A stretch of 64,000 nucleotides of DNA from Cryptomeria japonica. Lineage: Eukaryota > Streptophyta > Pinopsida > Cupressales > Cupressaceae. The notes beneath the pieces are model-generated. The model did no database searches, was not told the origin of the DNA, and was given only the letters and a program-made list of their open reading frames with translations. The position numbers and the translations under genes were made by a program. Shown here one piece after another: positions 43,542 to 55,602 of this stretch (positions are counted from its first letter, which is position 1; each line of letters begins with the position of its first letter). The stretch is from assembly GCF_030272615.1 (NCBI RefSeq), contig NC_081410.1:121024640-121088639 (forward strand). Direction: 5' to 3'.

Positions 43542-44862
43542 TGTTAAATATTGTTGAGAAGTTTGTTGGAATGATGTGTTGTCATTAATGTCAACATATT
43601 TCTCTGTGTATTCTAGTGTTGCGGTCAGATTGGATGAGTTGGTTTGGTTAGTGTGTTGCAGATGAGTTGTTGAGGATTAAAGGGTTTTGAGATAAGTATC
43701 TCTAGTTGATTTAGTATAAGTTTCAATATTCCACATGGTGATTTGATCAAGTTGTGTGATCCGGTATTGAGGTTGGTTTTTTAGTTGTTTGTGTTATTCA
43801 ATATTCTGGATTTTTCTCCGCATTGCTCTGAAATTGCAATATTTGGTTTGTGGATTTGGCAGAGTATTTGAGATGTTCATATGTGTCCTCAATTCATATG
43901 ATTCATGATTTGGAGATCCACAAGTGAATCTTTTAGTTTGACAGTCAGTTTAGTTGGTGTTCTTGAGGTTCAGTATAATGATGATAAAGATTCTAGTAAG
44001 TGATGATGTTGCAGTTGTTGTTGTGGTGATTCACATTGCTTGTGGATGTTTATAGATCATGTTCTATTTGTGTTGATGGTCCGCATTGATCATTGTGTGC
44101 GTTGTTGATCATTTTTCTTGAGAGGTGGTGTTCTTCATGTTATGTGACATTCTTGTTGATTGTAGCGTGTTGCGGATGTTCAAGGCGTAATCTTTGGAGG
44201 TGTTTCTTGTGTACAATGTTAGTTTAGGTCTAGACTATGTCTTAGCCGATATTGTTTTGGTTTACATGTATTTTTGTAGCGTGTGAGGTTATTGTTTTGT
44301 AATTTGTATTGAGGGTTGAGCCGACCTTGAAATATAGGTTGATATTTTGTATAAATATATGTAATAGTCATGTGAGAGATGCATCTACATGTGCAAACAT
44401 TTATTTGATCTTTCAGTAGCAGAGGAGAAGTGTGAAGAAGTGCGAAAGAGAAGAGTTTGAGTTTGTGCTTAACTGAAACTGTAACCAAGCATGAGGAGAT
44501 GCTATTTTATCAGTTCATGATCCTCCAGGTGTAATCCAAATGTTTTTGTAAGGTAGTGAGGCTTCCCAATGGTTGTAGCCTTTCTTGTTATGTGATTTAA
44601 ACGACGAGCTCTAGGCAATGTGCATGAATGCATGTGCATTCCCCATTGTAATATTTCACTTAATCCTAATAGAGTATTATCTCATTGTGGGTAGATTCCC
44701 ATATTTCCATGTCAAAAATCTTGGTGTTATATGTGTTATTGATGTGGTGTTGATTTATGCTTTCATTGTTAATTATCAGATCTGAATTTAAGTTTAAGTT
44801 GTTTAGAGTTTGAGGGAAAACTGATTCACCCCCCCTATCAATTTGTTGCATTGTTGCCAGCA
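43542..44862 (+). repeat. 3' LTR of copia E
   Basis: 1321 bp, TGTTAAAT to GCCAGCA, aligned with 36284-37598 along its length. Confidence 0.95.
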
Positions 44863-44922
44863 CTAACATCATTTTATTTGTTGTGCATGATCTCATTTTA
44901 TTTCCACAAAACAACAACTCTA

Positions 44923-45004
44923 GATCATTATGTCATGGTGACCAAGAGCCAATGTACTCATGAAGTTTGGGAAGAGAAAGGAGATTGAAATAAAAGATTT
45001 GTGT
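44923..45004 (+). pseudogene. Host exon-like segment, left copy, cut by copia G
   Basis: About 80 bp nearly identical to 56287-56370. In one plus frame both read PRAN(V/I)L.KF.KRK.IEI.DLC. The left copy is cut after DLC by the LTR of G. Family unknown. Confidence 0.6.
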
Positions 45005-46736
45005 TGTTGGAGATTGTTGGTAGTATACTAGAAATATGTGCTTGAGAGATATCTGAGAGATGTGTTGTCATTGGTAACATATTTCTCTATCAGTGACAGT
45101 GACGTAATGGAGTTTAGTGAGTTGGTTTGATCAACATAGTCAAAATGTTGGTGTTGTTGGCCCAGTTTGTTGTTGCGTCAAAAGACCGATCTATCAACGC
45201 TCGATACAAACTGTAGAGATATGGATCACACGGGAGGCGGTTAGTCCCTTGTCACAAATCCCAAGGGGAGCGCTGACCTTTTTGCCAACAATCACCCCCT
45301 CAGCGTTACCTAAGGGGATTCGAACCTATGACCCAATGCTTTGATACCATTTGTTGGCCCAGTTTGTCATTGCATCAAAAGATCGATCTATCAACGTCTG
45401 ATACAAACTATAGAGATATAGATTGCACGAGAGGTGGTTAGTCCCTTGTCACGAATCCCGAAGGGAGCGCTAACCATTTTGCTAATAGGTGTTCAGAGTT
45501 TTTGGATTAAACAGTTTGAAGAGGGTTGGTTTATAGTTGATTCAGTGCAATTTTCAGAGGTCCGCATCAAGATTTGAGTGAGTTATGGATATTCTTGTTG
45601 CGATTAGTTTTTTGGTTGTTAAGTGGTGATAGAGTGTTAGTATTTTGATCTACATCGATCCACATTATAATATCTTGATCTGCGGTTTTGGAGATATGTT
45701 TGGAACATTGATGTGTATCCTCAATTCAAGTGGTTTGTGGTTTGGAGCTCCAAAAGTTATTTTTCAAGGTTGACAGTTGTTACAGTTAGTGTTCTTGAAG
45801 TTTGATATAATGATGATGTGATTCTAGTAATTTGTGTTGTTTGCGAATGTTATGGTGGCAATTCATGATGCTCGTGGATGTTTTTGGATCGTGTGCCTTT
45901 TGTGTTGGTGGTCTAAATTGATCATTGTGTGTGAGGTTGATAATTTTCTCTGGTGTGTTAGTGTTCTTCATGGTTTTATACGACTAGATGCTTGTAGCGC
46001 ATTGTAGATGTTTAATGCATAATTCTTGAAGGTGTTTCGCATTTGAGGCGTGTGATATGGGTCTATCCTATGTCTTAGTCGACATTTCTTGGTCTGCATG
46101 TGATATTGTAGTGTGTGAGGTTATATTTTTTGTAATTAGGTGGTGAGTGTTGAGCCGACCTTGATGATCTTCACAAGGTTGATGTCATGTATAAATAAAT
46201 GTAATATCTTTGTATTTGAATGTGTGTATGGATGAGAATCAGAATGTATGTGCACTGAATGTATACATCTTTTGGAGGTAGAGAAGAAGCGTGAGAAGAA
46301 GAAAGTTGTTATGTAATTAACTGGAACTATAACTAGGCATTAAGGAGATGCTATTTTTCAATTCATGATCTTCTGGATGTGATTTGAATCTGTTTGTAAA
46401 ACGGTGAGTCTTCCCTTGGGTTGTAGCCCTTGTTGTTTTTGAGCAGTGAGCTCTAGGCAGTGTGCATGAATGCATGTGAATTCCCCATTGAAATATTTTT
46501 AATTACTTCTAACAGAGTATCATCATATTGTGGGTAGGTTGTCGTTGTGGTTTTTCCCTTGACCGGGTTTTCGATGTCAAAAAACTTGGTGTTATGTGTG
46601 TTTATGATGTGTTGTTAATTTATGCTTTCATGCTTGATTATTAGATCTGAGAATAAGTTTGAATTGTGTAAGTTTGTGAGACAACTTATTCACCCCCCAT
46701 ATCAATTGGCTACCCGAAATCAAATCTATTTCATCA
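45005..46736 (+). repeat. 5' LTR of copia G, carrying a TRIM
   Basis: Starts TGTTGGAGATTGTTGGTAG and ends TATTTCATCA; about 1394 bp without the TRIM and its duplicated 5 bp. Matches the reverse complements of 49995-51382 and 54226-55602. Confidence 0.9.
45155..45487 (-). mobile_element. TRIM (SMART-like) miniature LTR retrotransposon
   Basis: 333 bp: two 136-bp direct terminal repeats (45155-45290 and 45352-45487), each TGTTGGCCC...GC(C/T)AA(C/T)A, around a 61-bp core. Perfect target duplication GGTGT (45150-45154 and 45488-45492). Read on the minus strand, the core starts after the repeat with TGGTATCAAAGC (tRNA-Met-type primer site) and ends with GAGGGGGTGAT (polypurine tract), so orientation is minus. 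It has no coding capacity and would depend on enzymes from other elements. Confidence 0.93.
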
Positions 46737-46738
46737 TT

Positions 46739-46750
46739 TGGTATCAGAGC
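46739..46750 (+). other. Primer-binding site of copia G
   Basis: TGGTATCAGAGC, two bases after the LTR. Confidence 0.93.
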
Positions 46751-46791
46751 AGGTTCCTCCGAAGAAGCTTAACCACTTGAGGTGATCCAGG

Positions 46792-48027
46792 ATGACGACT
46801 TACAAGAAGGGAAATTCGAGATTTTATGGTACTAACCACTCTCTTTGGAATAGACGCATGGAGTGTCATCTGAGATACATTGGTGAAGCTTACTGGACTA
46901 TTACCAAGAACAAGAACAAGTATATTGTTCCTGCAATTGGACCTTCAACTCCGGATGAGATAAAGGAAGTTGAATGCAATATTAGGGCTAAGGAAGCATT
47001 GTTGAGTGCCTTGACTAATTCTGAGATGACAAATGTTATGGAATTGTAGACTACTCATGAGATCTGGAAAAAGTTGGAAAATTTGTATGAAGGAGACAAT
47101 TATGTGAAGATTCCTATGTTGCAAAGCCTAAAGGGAAAGTATGAGATGTTGAGGATGGAGAAGATGAGAACATCATTTCTTTTTATGCAGAAGGTGAATG
47201 AACTTGTGTGCAATATCAAATGTGCCGGTGGAAAGTTGGAAGAATCAGAAACTGTTGCTAAAGTGCTCAAATCCTTACCTGCATCCTACAAACACAAAGT
47301 TGCTGCTAGTGAGGAGATCCGGACCATGACTAATGTAACCAAAGACATGTTGATTGATAAGATATCAACCTTTGAGTTAAGCGAGTTTGGTGATTCCCTT
47401 CCTAAAGTAGAATCTGCATTCAAAGCCATTGTTTCTAGAAAGGATGATAAGAGATATGATCTGAGAGAAAGTTCTTTAAGGTGCATGTCCAAATATGAGA
47501 AGGAGAGAAAGGAAATTGAAGAAGAAGAGTGAGAGCTTTAGGAGCTTGAAGCAATTATTTCCAAGAGAATACCTAAAGGAGTCGGTAAGTATGAAGGAAA
47601 TTTGTCTCTTAAATGTTTTTCTTGCAATAAGATAGGTCATTTTGCCTCAAGGTGTTCCGAAAGAGTTCCTAAAAAAACTTTCAAGCCTAAATTTCAGAAA
47701 AGATGTTATTATGCTATTGATGAAGGTATGTCAGATGATAAATCACATAAAGGAAATATAAGTGAAAATGAATGGGTGTTTATTGCTATGAAGGAAGATG
47801 ATCCAATGCCTATTGATTCTGTTAGCTGCATGAATCTAGAAAGAGCTTTGGCTACACAAGTTGAAGATAAAGATGAATGGGTGATAAAAAAAAAAAATTG
47901 TCATCGTATGATAGGTGGTAAGAGTAAGTTTGTGAGCTTGGAAAAGTATGAAGGTGGAGTTGTGAAGTTTGGAGATGACAAAGTTGATATAATTCATGGT
48001 AGAGATTTCATTTCTCTTGGTGGTAAG
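46792..48027 (+). pseudogene. gag and protease start of copia G
   Basis: Starts MTTYKKGNSRFYGTNHSLW. One TAG (47047-47049, expected Gln) splits an otherwise well-kept UBN2 domain that continues in 47074-47532 (YEGDNYVKIPMLQSLKGKY, VLKSLPASYKHKVAA). Zinc knuckle CFSCNKIGHFASRC at 47611-47652. At the protease active site (about 47881-47900) WVI is followed by an A-run coding Lys residues instead of DSG. VKFGDDKVDIIHGRDFISLGG precedes the foreign insert. Confidence 0.88.
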
Positions 48028-49295
48028 TGTTTGTCTCTCTTAATGGTTTTAATAACTAGACTCTAAGGCCATGCCTTAGGGATTGGACATCCATACTAAG
48101 TAGTTATATGATTGTAATGAAAGCTCATTTTCTATCAACATGGGGGCGTATACTTGAAATGGGTCAGCAAAGTATATGCACTAAAGTCCTCATTGTAGTC
48201 ATTCTACTAAGAATGAGATGTTTCTGAAAGTAAAGTGCATGGAAAAAAGAATAACTAAAATGCTTTAATAGAAACTACCTTGAATTCAGAAAAACAACAA
48301 CAACTTAGTCCATAGCAAGCAGGCAGGAAACTGCTATGTCTATCTTGGCTGCAGGAACAGTCACAAGATGATTTCCAATGGCTGTAAGAACAATCAACCA
48401 TCGGGACAACAAACTAAATACTGAAGGAAAATAACTACTAAATACAAAGGGTGGAATTATCACTAAATGGGCCTCCTTAGCAATTCTTCACAAAACTCAA
48501 CTAAGTGTTGCAAACTGGAATATTATCTTATTAATCTGGAAACACTCGTTACATCATAATATTTGCTAAAAACTATTCTGCAATAAAACTAAAGACTGAA
48601 AATTACAATAGTTGATGTTCACCATCCCTGAGAAGGGATATCTGAACTTATTTATAACAAAGAAACTCCTAAATAACTCTAACCATTGGCGGGTCCACTC
48701 CCAAAACATTAGGAGGACATCATTTATTACAACATAAGAAAGAGGACAGGTCCAAATAGGAAATACTCAAGCTATTTCAACTATAGAGGAAATCTAGCAT
48801 AACTATCTCTCCTAGATTTATTCTCTTACAAGCATAAATACCGAAGTTTCATTATTACACTCTCTGAGTTGTAGATAACCAATTATTGACTCCTTCAATA
48901 CTCATCTTGCTAAGACTGTCTTGAACCAGCTAACTAGCATGAACTTCCGCACTATGAATCTTTGACCATTTCCTATTCTTCCTTAACTCCTGCATCATGC
49001 CATTAGCCTGTACAAAACAAAGGTATATCTATTCCATGTTAGAATAACATTATCTAACTACATGCAAGATTAATATAGATAAATCACATAGCATGGTCAC
49101 TTCATCATTGATCATAATTTTAACCAAAAAGGAATATATATAAGGGTAAGTTTATGCCATTTTTTCAAGTTCATGGAAACATAATAGGATAATTATTTAA
49201 CAGAGTTTTAGGTTAGATAGTATCTAGACCCTTGTCAAAACCAGTAAAAGTATAGAAAACATAGACAAAATTGAGCCATTATTTAAGCTCATCGA
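48028..49295 (-). other. Foreign DNA in copia G with a host-gene 3' end
   Basis: Splits the protease/GAG-pre-integrase frame between ISLGGK and NTDDVLYVEG, which are adjacent in copia E. No copia sequence inside. On the minus strand it contains an apparent intron end, a terminal exon and a long AT-rich 3'UTR-like stretch. I find no clear target duplication or terminal repeats, so the mode of insertion is open. Confidence 0.6.
48855..49007 (-). pseudogene. Captured host terminal exon, unknown family
   Basis: Minus strand: acceptor TTTTGTACAG then 50 codons, ANGMMQELRKNRKWSKIHSA, EVHAS, one TAG (48939-48937 region), LVQDSLSKMSIEGVNNWLS, stop TAA 48857-48855. A genuine acceptor plus protein-like composition argues for an exon copied with its intron. 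Gene not recognised. Confidence 0.5.
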
Positions 49296-49990
49296 TATGC
49301 ACAATACTGATGATGTGTTGTATGTAGAAGGGCTAAAACATAATCTTTTGAGTGTTGGACAGATAGTGGATAGGGGATATGATCTACAATTCAAGAATGA
49401 AAAGTGTAGAATCCTAGGTAGCTCTAGAATTGAGATTGCATCAGGTACAAAGACTAAAGGTAATACCTTTCATTTGAATAGCTTTGGTAAAATATGTTTG
49501 ATTGCTCAAGTTGATGAAAGTTGGTTGTAGCATAGGAGAATGTGTCATGGGAATTTTGATAACATTGTTAAGATAAGTTCTATTCAGGCTATGAGCGATC
49601 TTCCTAAGTTGATGAAACCTGCTAACCTCGTGTGCAAGGAATGCCAGTCAGGGAAACAAGTCATAATTTCTTTCAAGAGTAAGAAGCATTTTCCAAATGT
49701 ATTATTGAATCTTGGTGCATACTAATTTATGTGGACCTTCTAAGTCGGAATTTCTTTCAAGAGTAAGAAGCATTTTTCAAATGGATTATTGAATCTTTGT
49801 GCATACTAATTTGTGTGGACCTTCTAGAGTTAGAAGCTTGGAAGGAGATATATATTTCATATTGTTGATTGATGACTATTCAAGAATGATGTGGGTTACT
49901 TTCTTAAGGGAGAAGTACCTCTTGAACTGGGAATCTTATGATGTTGCAGACTTTTGAGTATCTCAAAAGGAAGTTTGGGGGGGTAGATAC
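49296..49990 (+). pseudogene. GAG-pre-integrase and integrase start of copia G
   Basis: NTDDVLYVEGLKHNLLSVGQ, GNTFHLNSFGKICLIAQ, a damaged zinc site (H..C.GNFDN, CKECQSGKQ), then LVHTNLCGPSR-like and LLIDDYSRMMWVTFLREK up to about 49916. An 84-bp tandem duplication (units from 49665 and 49749) repeats the boundary to the core. After 49917 the frame is lost; a few bases of pol C-terminus follow before the inverted LTR. Confidence 0.8.
49665..49832. repeat. 84-bp tandem duplication in copia G integrase
   Basis: Both units begin AATTTCTTTCAAGAGTAAG and end near TGTGGACCTTCTA; about 8 differences. Confidence 0.9.
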
Positions 49991-49994
49991 CAAA

Positions 49995-51382
49995 TGATGA
50001 AATAGCTCTGATTTTTGGCAGACAACTGTGAGTGGGGGTGAATCAATTGTCTCACAAACTTACACAATTCAAACTTATTCTCAAATATGATAATTAAGCA
50101 TGAAAGCATAAATTAACAACACATCATAAACACACATAACACCAATATTTTTGACATGGAAAACCTGACCAAGGAGAAAACCATGGTGGGAACCTACCCA
50201 CAATATGATGATACTTTGTTAAAAGTATAGAAGATATTACAATGGGAAATTCACATGCATTCAGGTACACTGCCTAGAGCTCACAACTCAAAAACAACAA
50301 AGGCTACAACTCAGCGAAGACTCATTGTCTTACAAACAAATTTGAATCACATCTGGAAGACCATGAACTGAGAAATAGCATCTCCTTAATGCCTGATTAC
50401 AGTTTCGGTTAAGCACATTACAACTTCCTTCTTCTCACACTTCTTCTCTACCTCCGAAAGATATATACATTATGTGCACATGCATTTTGATTTCATTTAC
50501 ACACATTCAAATACAAAGATATTACATTTATTTATACATGACACCAACCTTGTTAAGATCATCAAGGTCGACTTAACACTCACCACCTAATTGCAAAAAT
50601 ATAACCTCACACGCTAAAATATCACATACAAACCAAGCAATGTCAACTAAGACATAGCACAAACCCATATCACACATCTCGAATGTGAAACACCTCCACT
50701 TGAATTATGCATCAAACATCTGCAACACGCTACAAGCATCTGGTCAACTAAAACCATGAAGAACACTAACACATTGAAGAAAATTATCAATCTCATGCAC
50801 AATGATCAATGCGTACCATCAACACAAAAGGAACATGATCCAGAAACATCCACAAGCATCATGAATTACCACTGCAACATCCACAACAACACAAATTAAT
50901 AGAATCACCATCAACATTATACCAAACTTCAAAAACACTAACTGCAATGACTGTCAACCTTGAAAAATAACTTGTGGAGCTCCAAACCACAAACCGCTTG
51001 AATTGAGGATACAATCAATGCTCCAAACATATCTCCAAAACTGCAAATCAAGATATTATAATGCAAAGTAATGCATATCAAAATAATGATACTCTGTTAC
51101 CATTGAACAACTCAAAAACCAGTTGCAACAAGAATTTTCATAACTCACTCAAATCTTTCATGCGGACCTCTGAAGCATTGAATCAACTATAGACAACCCT
51201 CTACAAACCCTTTAATCTGCAAACTCTGAACACCAACATGCTGACAATGTTGATCAAACCAACTCACCGAACTCCACTACATCACTGTCACAGATAGAGA
51301 AATATGTTGATATCAATGACAACACATCTCTCATATATCTCTCAAGCACGAATTTGCAGCATACTACCATCAATATCCAACC
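49995..51382 (-). repeat. LTR 1 of copia array H
   Basis: 1388 bp. The minus strand ends TATTTCATCA at 49995; its start reads GGTTGGATATTGATGG (TG mutated to GG) after the PPT. Confidence 0.88.
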
Positions 51383-51394
51383 ATCTCCCCCTTT
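51383..51394 (-). other. Polypurine tract, array H, LTR 1
   Basis: Minus strand AAAGGGGGAGAT. Confidence 0.88.
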
Positions 51395-51637
51395 GGCATT
51401 GATGGCAACATATGATGTGAAAAACAATCAATGATAAAAAAAAATCAACAACTGTCTCATAGTACTCTCTCCCCCCTCGACATCAATGTCAAAGGCACAT
51501 ATTTGCACCACAAAACACAAAACTTACTCACAAAACTGACTTACTAACTACTCCCCCTGAGTAGCAACCTCCACTCATCAATCTGGATCACGAGATATGA
51601 CTGTGAAATGCACTAGACTAATGCATACCAATGCATC

Positions 51638-53857
51638 TTAGTTCTGATCAGGAGGGAAAATCACCCCCAAATTCCCTCTAAGATACTCAAAAGTATCTTT
51701 TGGAAAAGGCTTTGTGAAAATGTCTACAATATTTTCCTTTGTAGGCACATAATCCAATTCGACTTCCTTCTCATTTACCTTGTCTCTCAAAAAGTGAAAC
51801 TTGATTGATATATGCTTAGTCTTGCAATGCAATACCAAATACTTAGAAATGTTAATTGCACTTGAATTGTCACAGTAGATAGCAATAGGCTCATCATACA
51901 CTACTCTGATTTCCTTCAACATCTGCTTCATCCATACTACTTGAGTAGAATTGTTAGCAACAACAATATATTATGCCTTTGCAGTAGATAAAGAAATTGA
52001 ATTCTTCTTTTTGCTCAACCAAGAAACCAACCTTTTTCCCAAGAAAAATACACCACCACTGGTACTCTTCCGGTCGTCCACATCTCCTGCCCAATCAACA
52101 TTAGTAAAAGCACTCAAAGTAAAATCATCATCTCGAAGATACCATAAACCGAAATCAACAATTCCTTTCAAATATGTGAAAATTATTTTAACAACTACAA
52201 CATGAGATTCTTTAGGATCAACTTGAAATCTAGCAACAAGACAAACAACATTCATGATATCAGGTTTGGTCTGAGTCAAATAAAGTAATCACTAATCATA
52301 GATTTGTATTTGGTCTGATTTTCTTTAGGGGAATAATGATTCCCTTAGTCAACTTACATCCAGTCACCATAGGAGTTCCAACTAGCTTTGTATCATCCAG
52401 ATCAAACTTCTTTAACAATTCTTTCACATACATGGACTGAGATACTATGTAATTTGTAATCCCAAAAGAATTTCATCTCCCCAATCATAGACATCTCAAA
52501 TTCATTCTGCTTTTCATTAGCAAACTCTTTGCACAAACTATAATTTCCTCCAAAAATAATATCATCAACAAATTTTTTAACAATTAGAATGTTATCATGA
52601 TTAATCTTGAAATGCAGGTTACTATCAGAAGTACCTTTGTTAAATCCTAGCTTTAGCATATACTTATCCAATCTGGCATACCATGCTCTTGGCGCTTGCT
52701 TCAATCCATGCAATGCTTTCTTCAACCGACACACCATATCTCCTCGATCAGTCAACTGAAATCCATCTAGTTGCTCTATGTACACACCTTCTTCCAAATC
52801 ACTATTTAGGATGTTGACTTGACATCCACCTGATAGATTTTGAAATCCTTGTAAGCATCATAAGCAAGAAATAATCTCACAACTTCAATCCTTGCCACAT
52901 AAGCAAAAGTCTCTTCAAAATCAATTCCTTCCATTTAAGAATATCCTTTACAAACAAATCTAGCTTTGTTCTTGACAACTTCACCTTGCTTATTCAATTT
53001 GTTTCGGAAGACCCATTTAGTCCCAATAATATTTTTGTTACTAGGTATGGGAACAAGAATCCATGTATTGTTCTTTTCAATTTGTAACAATTCTTCTTCC
53101 ATTTCTTTTACCCAATGTTCATCTTTACATGCTTCATTCACATCTTTAGGTTCAATCTTAGAAATCAAACAATACTCAATTTGATCTTCTATAATTCTTC
53201 TTTTAGTCTGAACACCTTTATCTCTATCTCCTATAATCTGGTTTTCAAAATGATTCAATCTTACATACCTGGGAGTCTTAGGATTTTCTTGAATGTTAGA
53301 CTCTTGAACTCTTTCTTTTGCACTTGCACTACTCCCTTCACCTTTCACTTTACTAGATTCTTTGTAATGATTTGAACTTGATTCTAGATCTAAGCTTGCT
53401 TCCCTTTGTTTGCACTGTCACTCTAATCATTTGAATCATATTCGCAAGATCTGTATTGTCTCTCATTTCTTTCATCAACCCTAAAATTTGCACTCTCAAC
53501 TATCTTTCTCAATCTCTTATTATAACATCGACAAGCCTTGATTTTAGTAGAATAACCAAGAAATATTCCTTCATCACATCTAGCATCAAAATTTCCTAAA
53601 TCTTCATCCCTTTTGATATAACATTTACTTTCGAAAATTCTGAAATATCTAACAGTAGGAGCATGATAAAACCACGATTCATAAGGAGTCTTACTAGTAT
53701 CACCTTTGATATGCACCCAATTAAGAGTGTAAACATCAGTACTCACAACTTCTCTCCAATAAACATGCAGAACATTTCCTTGCAACCTCATTGTCCTTGC
53801 AACTTCTTGAATGGTTTTGTTCTTCCTTTCCACAACTCTGTTTTGCCTCTCTTCCTA
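51638..53857 (-). pseudogene. Integrase C-part, RT and RNase H of array H
   Basis: Minus strand, in order: integrase from its catalytic Glu (VVERKNKTIQE) to STKIKACRCYNKR (53857-53423); linker; RT N-terminus (53348-52935: ENIVGTKWVFRNKL-like, FVCKGYS); RT (52797-52402: [16 protein letters not shown], catalytic box FVDD); RNase H (52279-51971: FTNVDWAGDVDDRKSTS; 51931-51638: YCDNSSAINISK, TKPFPKDTFEYL). Frameshifts lie at each gap. The first two integrase acids are absent because the sequence is joined at 53858 to a second RT N-terminus. Confidence 0.88.
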
Positions 53858-54210
53858 ACAACTTCACCTTGTGCATTCAATTTGTTTCAGAAGACCCATT
53901 TAGTCCCAATAACTTTTTTGTTCTTAGGTCTGGGAACAAGAATCCATGTATTGTTATTTTCAATTTGCAACAATTATTCTTCCATTGTTTTTACCCAATG
54001 TTCATCTTTACATGCTTCATTCACATCTTTAGGTTCAATCTTAGAAATAAAACAATACCCGACATGATCTTCTACAATTCTTCTTCTAGTCTGAACACCT
54101 TTATTTCTATCTCTTGTAATCTGATTTTCAAAATGATTCAATCTTACATACCTGGGAGTCTTAGGATTTTCTTGAACTTCAGACTCTTGAACTCTTTCTT
54201 CCGGTTGATT
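53858..54210 (-). pseudogene. Duplicate RT N-terminus in array H
   Basis: About 350 bp nearly identical to 52965-53320 (linker and RT fingers), placed upstream of the integrase piece, i.e. out of natural order. It abuts LTR 2 through about 15 unrelated bases. Confidence 0.88.
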
Positions 54211-54225
54211 TCCTTAAATACCAAA

Positions 54226-55602
54226 TGATGAAATATCTTTGATTCCAGGCAGACAACTGAGAGGAGGGGGGTGGGGGTGAATCAATCGTCTCACAAACTT
54301 ACACAATTCAAACTTATTCTTAGATCTGATAATTAAGCATGAAAGCATAATTCAACAACACATCATAAACACACATAACACCAAGATTTTTGACATGGAA
54401 AACCCGGTCAAGGGAAAAACCATGATGGGAACCTACCCACAATATGATAATACTCTATTAGAAGTATTAGAAAATATTACAGTGGGGAATTCTCATGCAT
54501 TCAAACACACTGCCTAGAGCTCACCGCTAAAAAACAACAAGGGCTACAACCTAGGGAAGATTCACCATCTCACAAACAGATTCATATCACATTCAGAAGA
54601 TGATGAACTGAAAAATAACATCTCCTTAATGCCTAGTTACAGTTTTAGTTAAGCACATAACAACTTCCTTCTTCTCACACTTCTTCTCTACCTCTAAAAG
54701 ATGTATACATTCAGTGCACATACATTCTGATTTTCATCCATACACACATTCAAATACAAAGATATTACATTTATTTATACATGACATCAACCTTGTGAAG
54801 ATCATCAAGGTCGACTCAACACTCACCACCTAATTACCAGAATATAACCTCACACACTACAATATCACATGTAGACCAAGAAATGCCAACTAAGACATAA
54901 CACAAACCCATATCACACACCTCGAATGCGAAACACCTCCAAGAATTATGCATCGAACATCTGTAATATGCTACAAGCATCTGGTCGACTAAAACCATGA
55001 AGAACACTAACACACTAGAGAAAATTATTGATCCCTCACACAACAATTAATGTGGACCACCAACACAAAAGGCACATGATCCAAAAACATCATGAAATTC
55101 CATCGCAACATCTGCAATAACACAAATTACTAGAATCATATCATCATTATATCGAACTTCAAGAACACTAACTGCAACGACTGTCAACTTTGAAAAATAA
55201 CATTTGGAGCTCCAAACCACAAACCACTTGAATTAAGAATACACATCAACGTTCCAAACATATCTCTAAAAACAAAGATCAAGATATTATAATGTGGAGC
55301 AATGTAGATCAAAATACTGACACTTTGTCACCATTGAACAACTGAAAAACCAATCGCAACAAGAATGTCCATAAATCACTCAAATTTTCATGCAGATCTT
55401 TGAAAATTGCATTGAATCAACTATAGACAATCCTCTACAAACCCTTTGATCTGTAAACTTTGAACCAACACGCTGACTATGTTGATCAAATCAACTCACT
55501 GAACTCCATTGCGTCACTATCATAGACAGAGAAATATGTTGACATCAATGACAACACATCTCAGATATCTCTCAAGCACGTATTTGTTGCATACTACCAA
55601 CA
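54226..55602 (-). repeat. LTR 2 of copia array H
   Basis: 1377 bp; minus strand TGTTGGTAGTATGC to TATTTCATCA. Intact ends, contains the reverse complement of ATTCACCCCC and the GGGTTTTCCATGTCAAAAAT motif. Confidence 0.92.

Larger units (their letters stand above)
36284..44862 (+). mobile_element. Copia element E, full length, decayed
   Basis: Plus-strand Ty1/copia element with both LTRs and a perfect 5-bp target duplication CTAAC (36279-36283 and 44863-44867). Internal order is primer site, gag, protease remnant, integrase, RT, RNase H, polypurine tract. RT is interrupted near its start by solo LTR F. The LTRs differ at roughly one position in ten over the first 150 bases by eye, so it is old. 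The protease DSG motif is missing and the YVDD box is mutated. Confidence 0.95.
45005..49994 (+). mobile_element. Copia element G, 5' half only
   Basis: Plus-strand copia related to E: LTR, primer site, gag, protease remnant, first part of integrase, then at about 49917-49990 a short scrambled piece ending in pol C-terminal sequence (TFEYLKRKFG-like), which abuts a minus-strand LTR of the same family at 49995. There is no plus-strand 3' LTR. It carries the TRIM (45155-45487) and a 1.27-kb foreign segment (48028-49295). Confidence 0.88.

Noticed and set aside
45117-45344. 75-codon ORF across the TRIM
   Set aside because: Spans LTR, target duplication and TRIM; cannot be a real gene.
45301-45350. 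tRNA gene in the TRIM core (GGTTCGAATCC on the minus strand)
   Set aside because: No acceptor stem, D-arm or anticodon arm; the sequence is explained by primer-site-related DNA of a TRIM.
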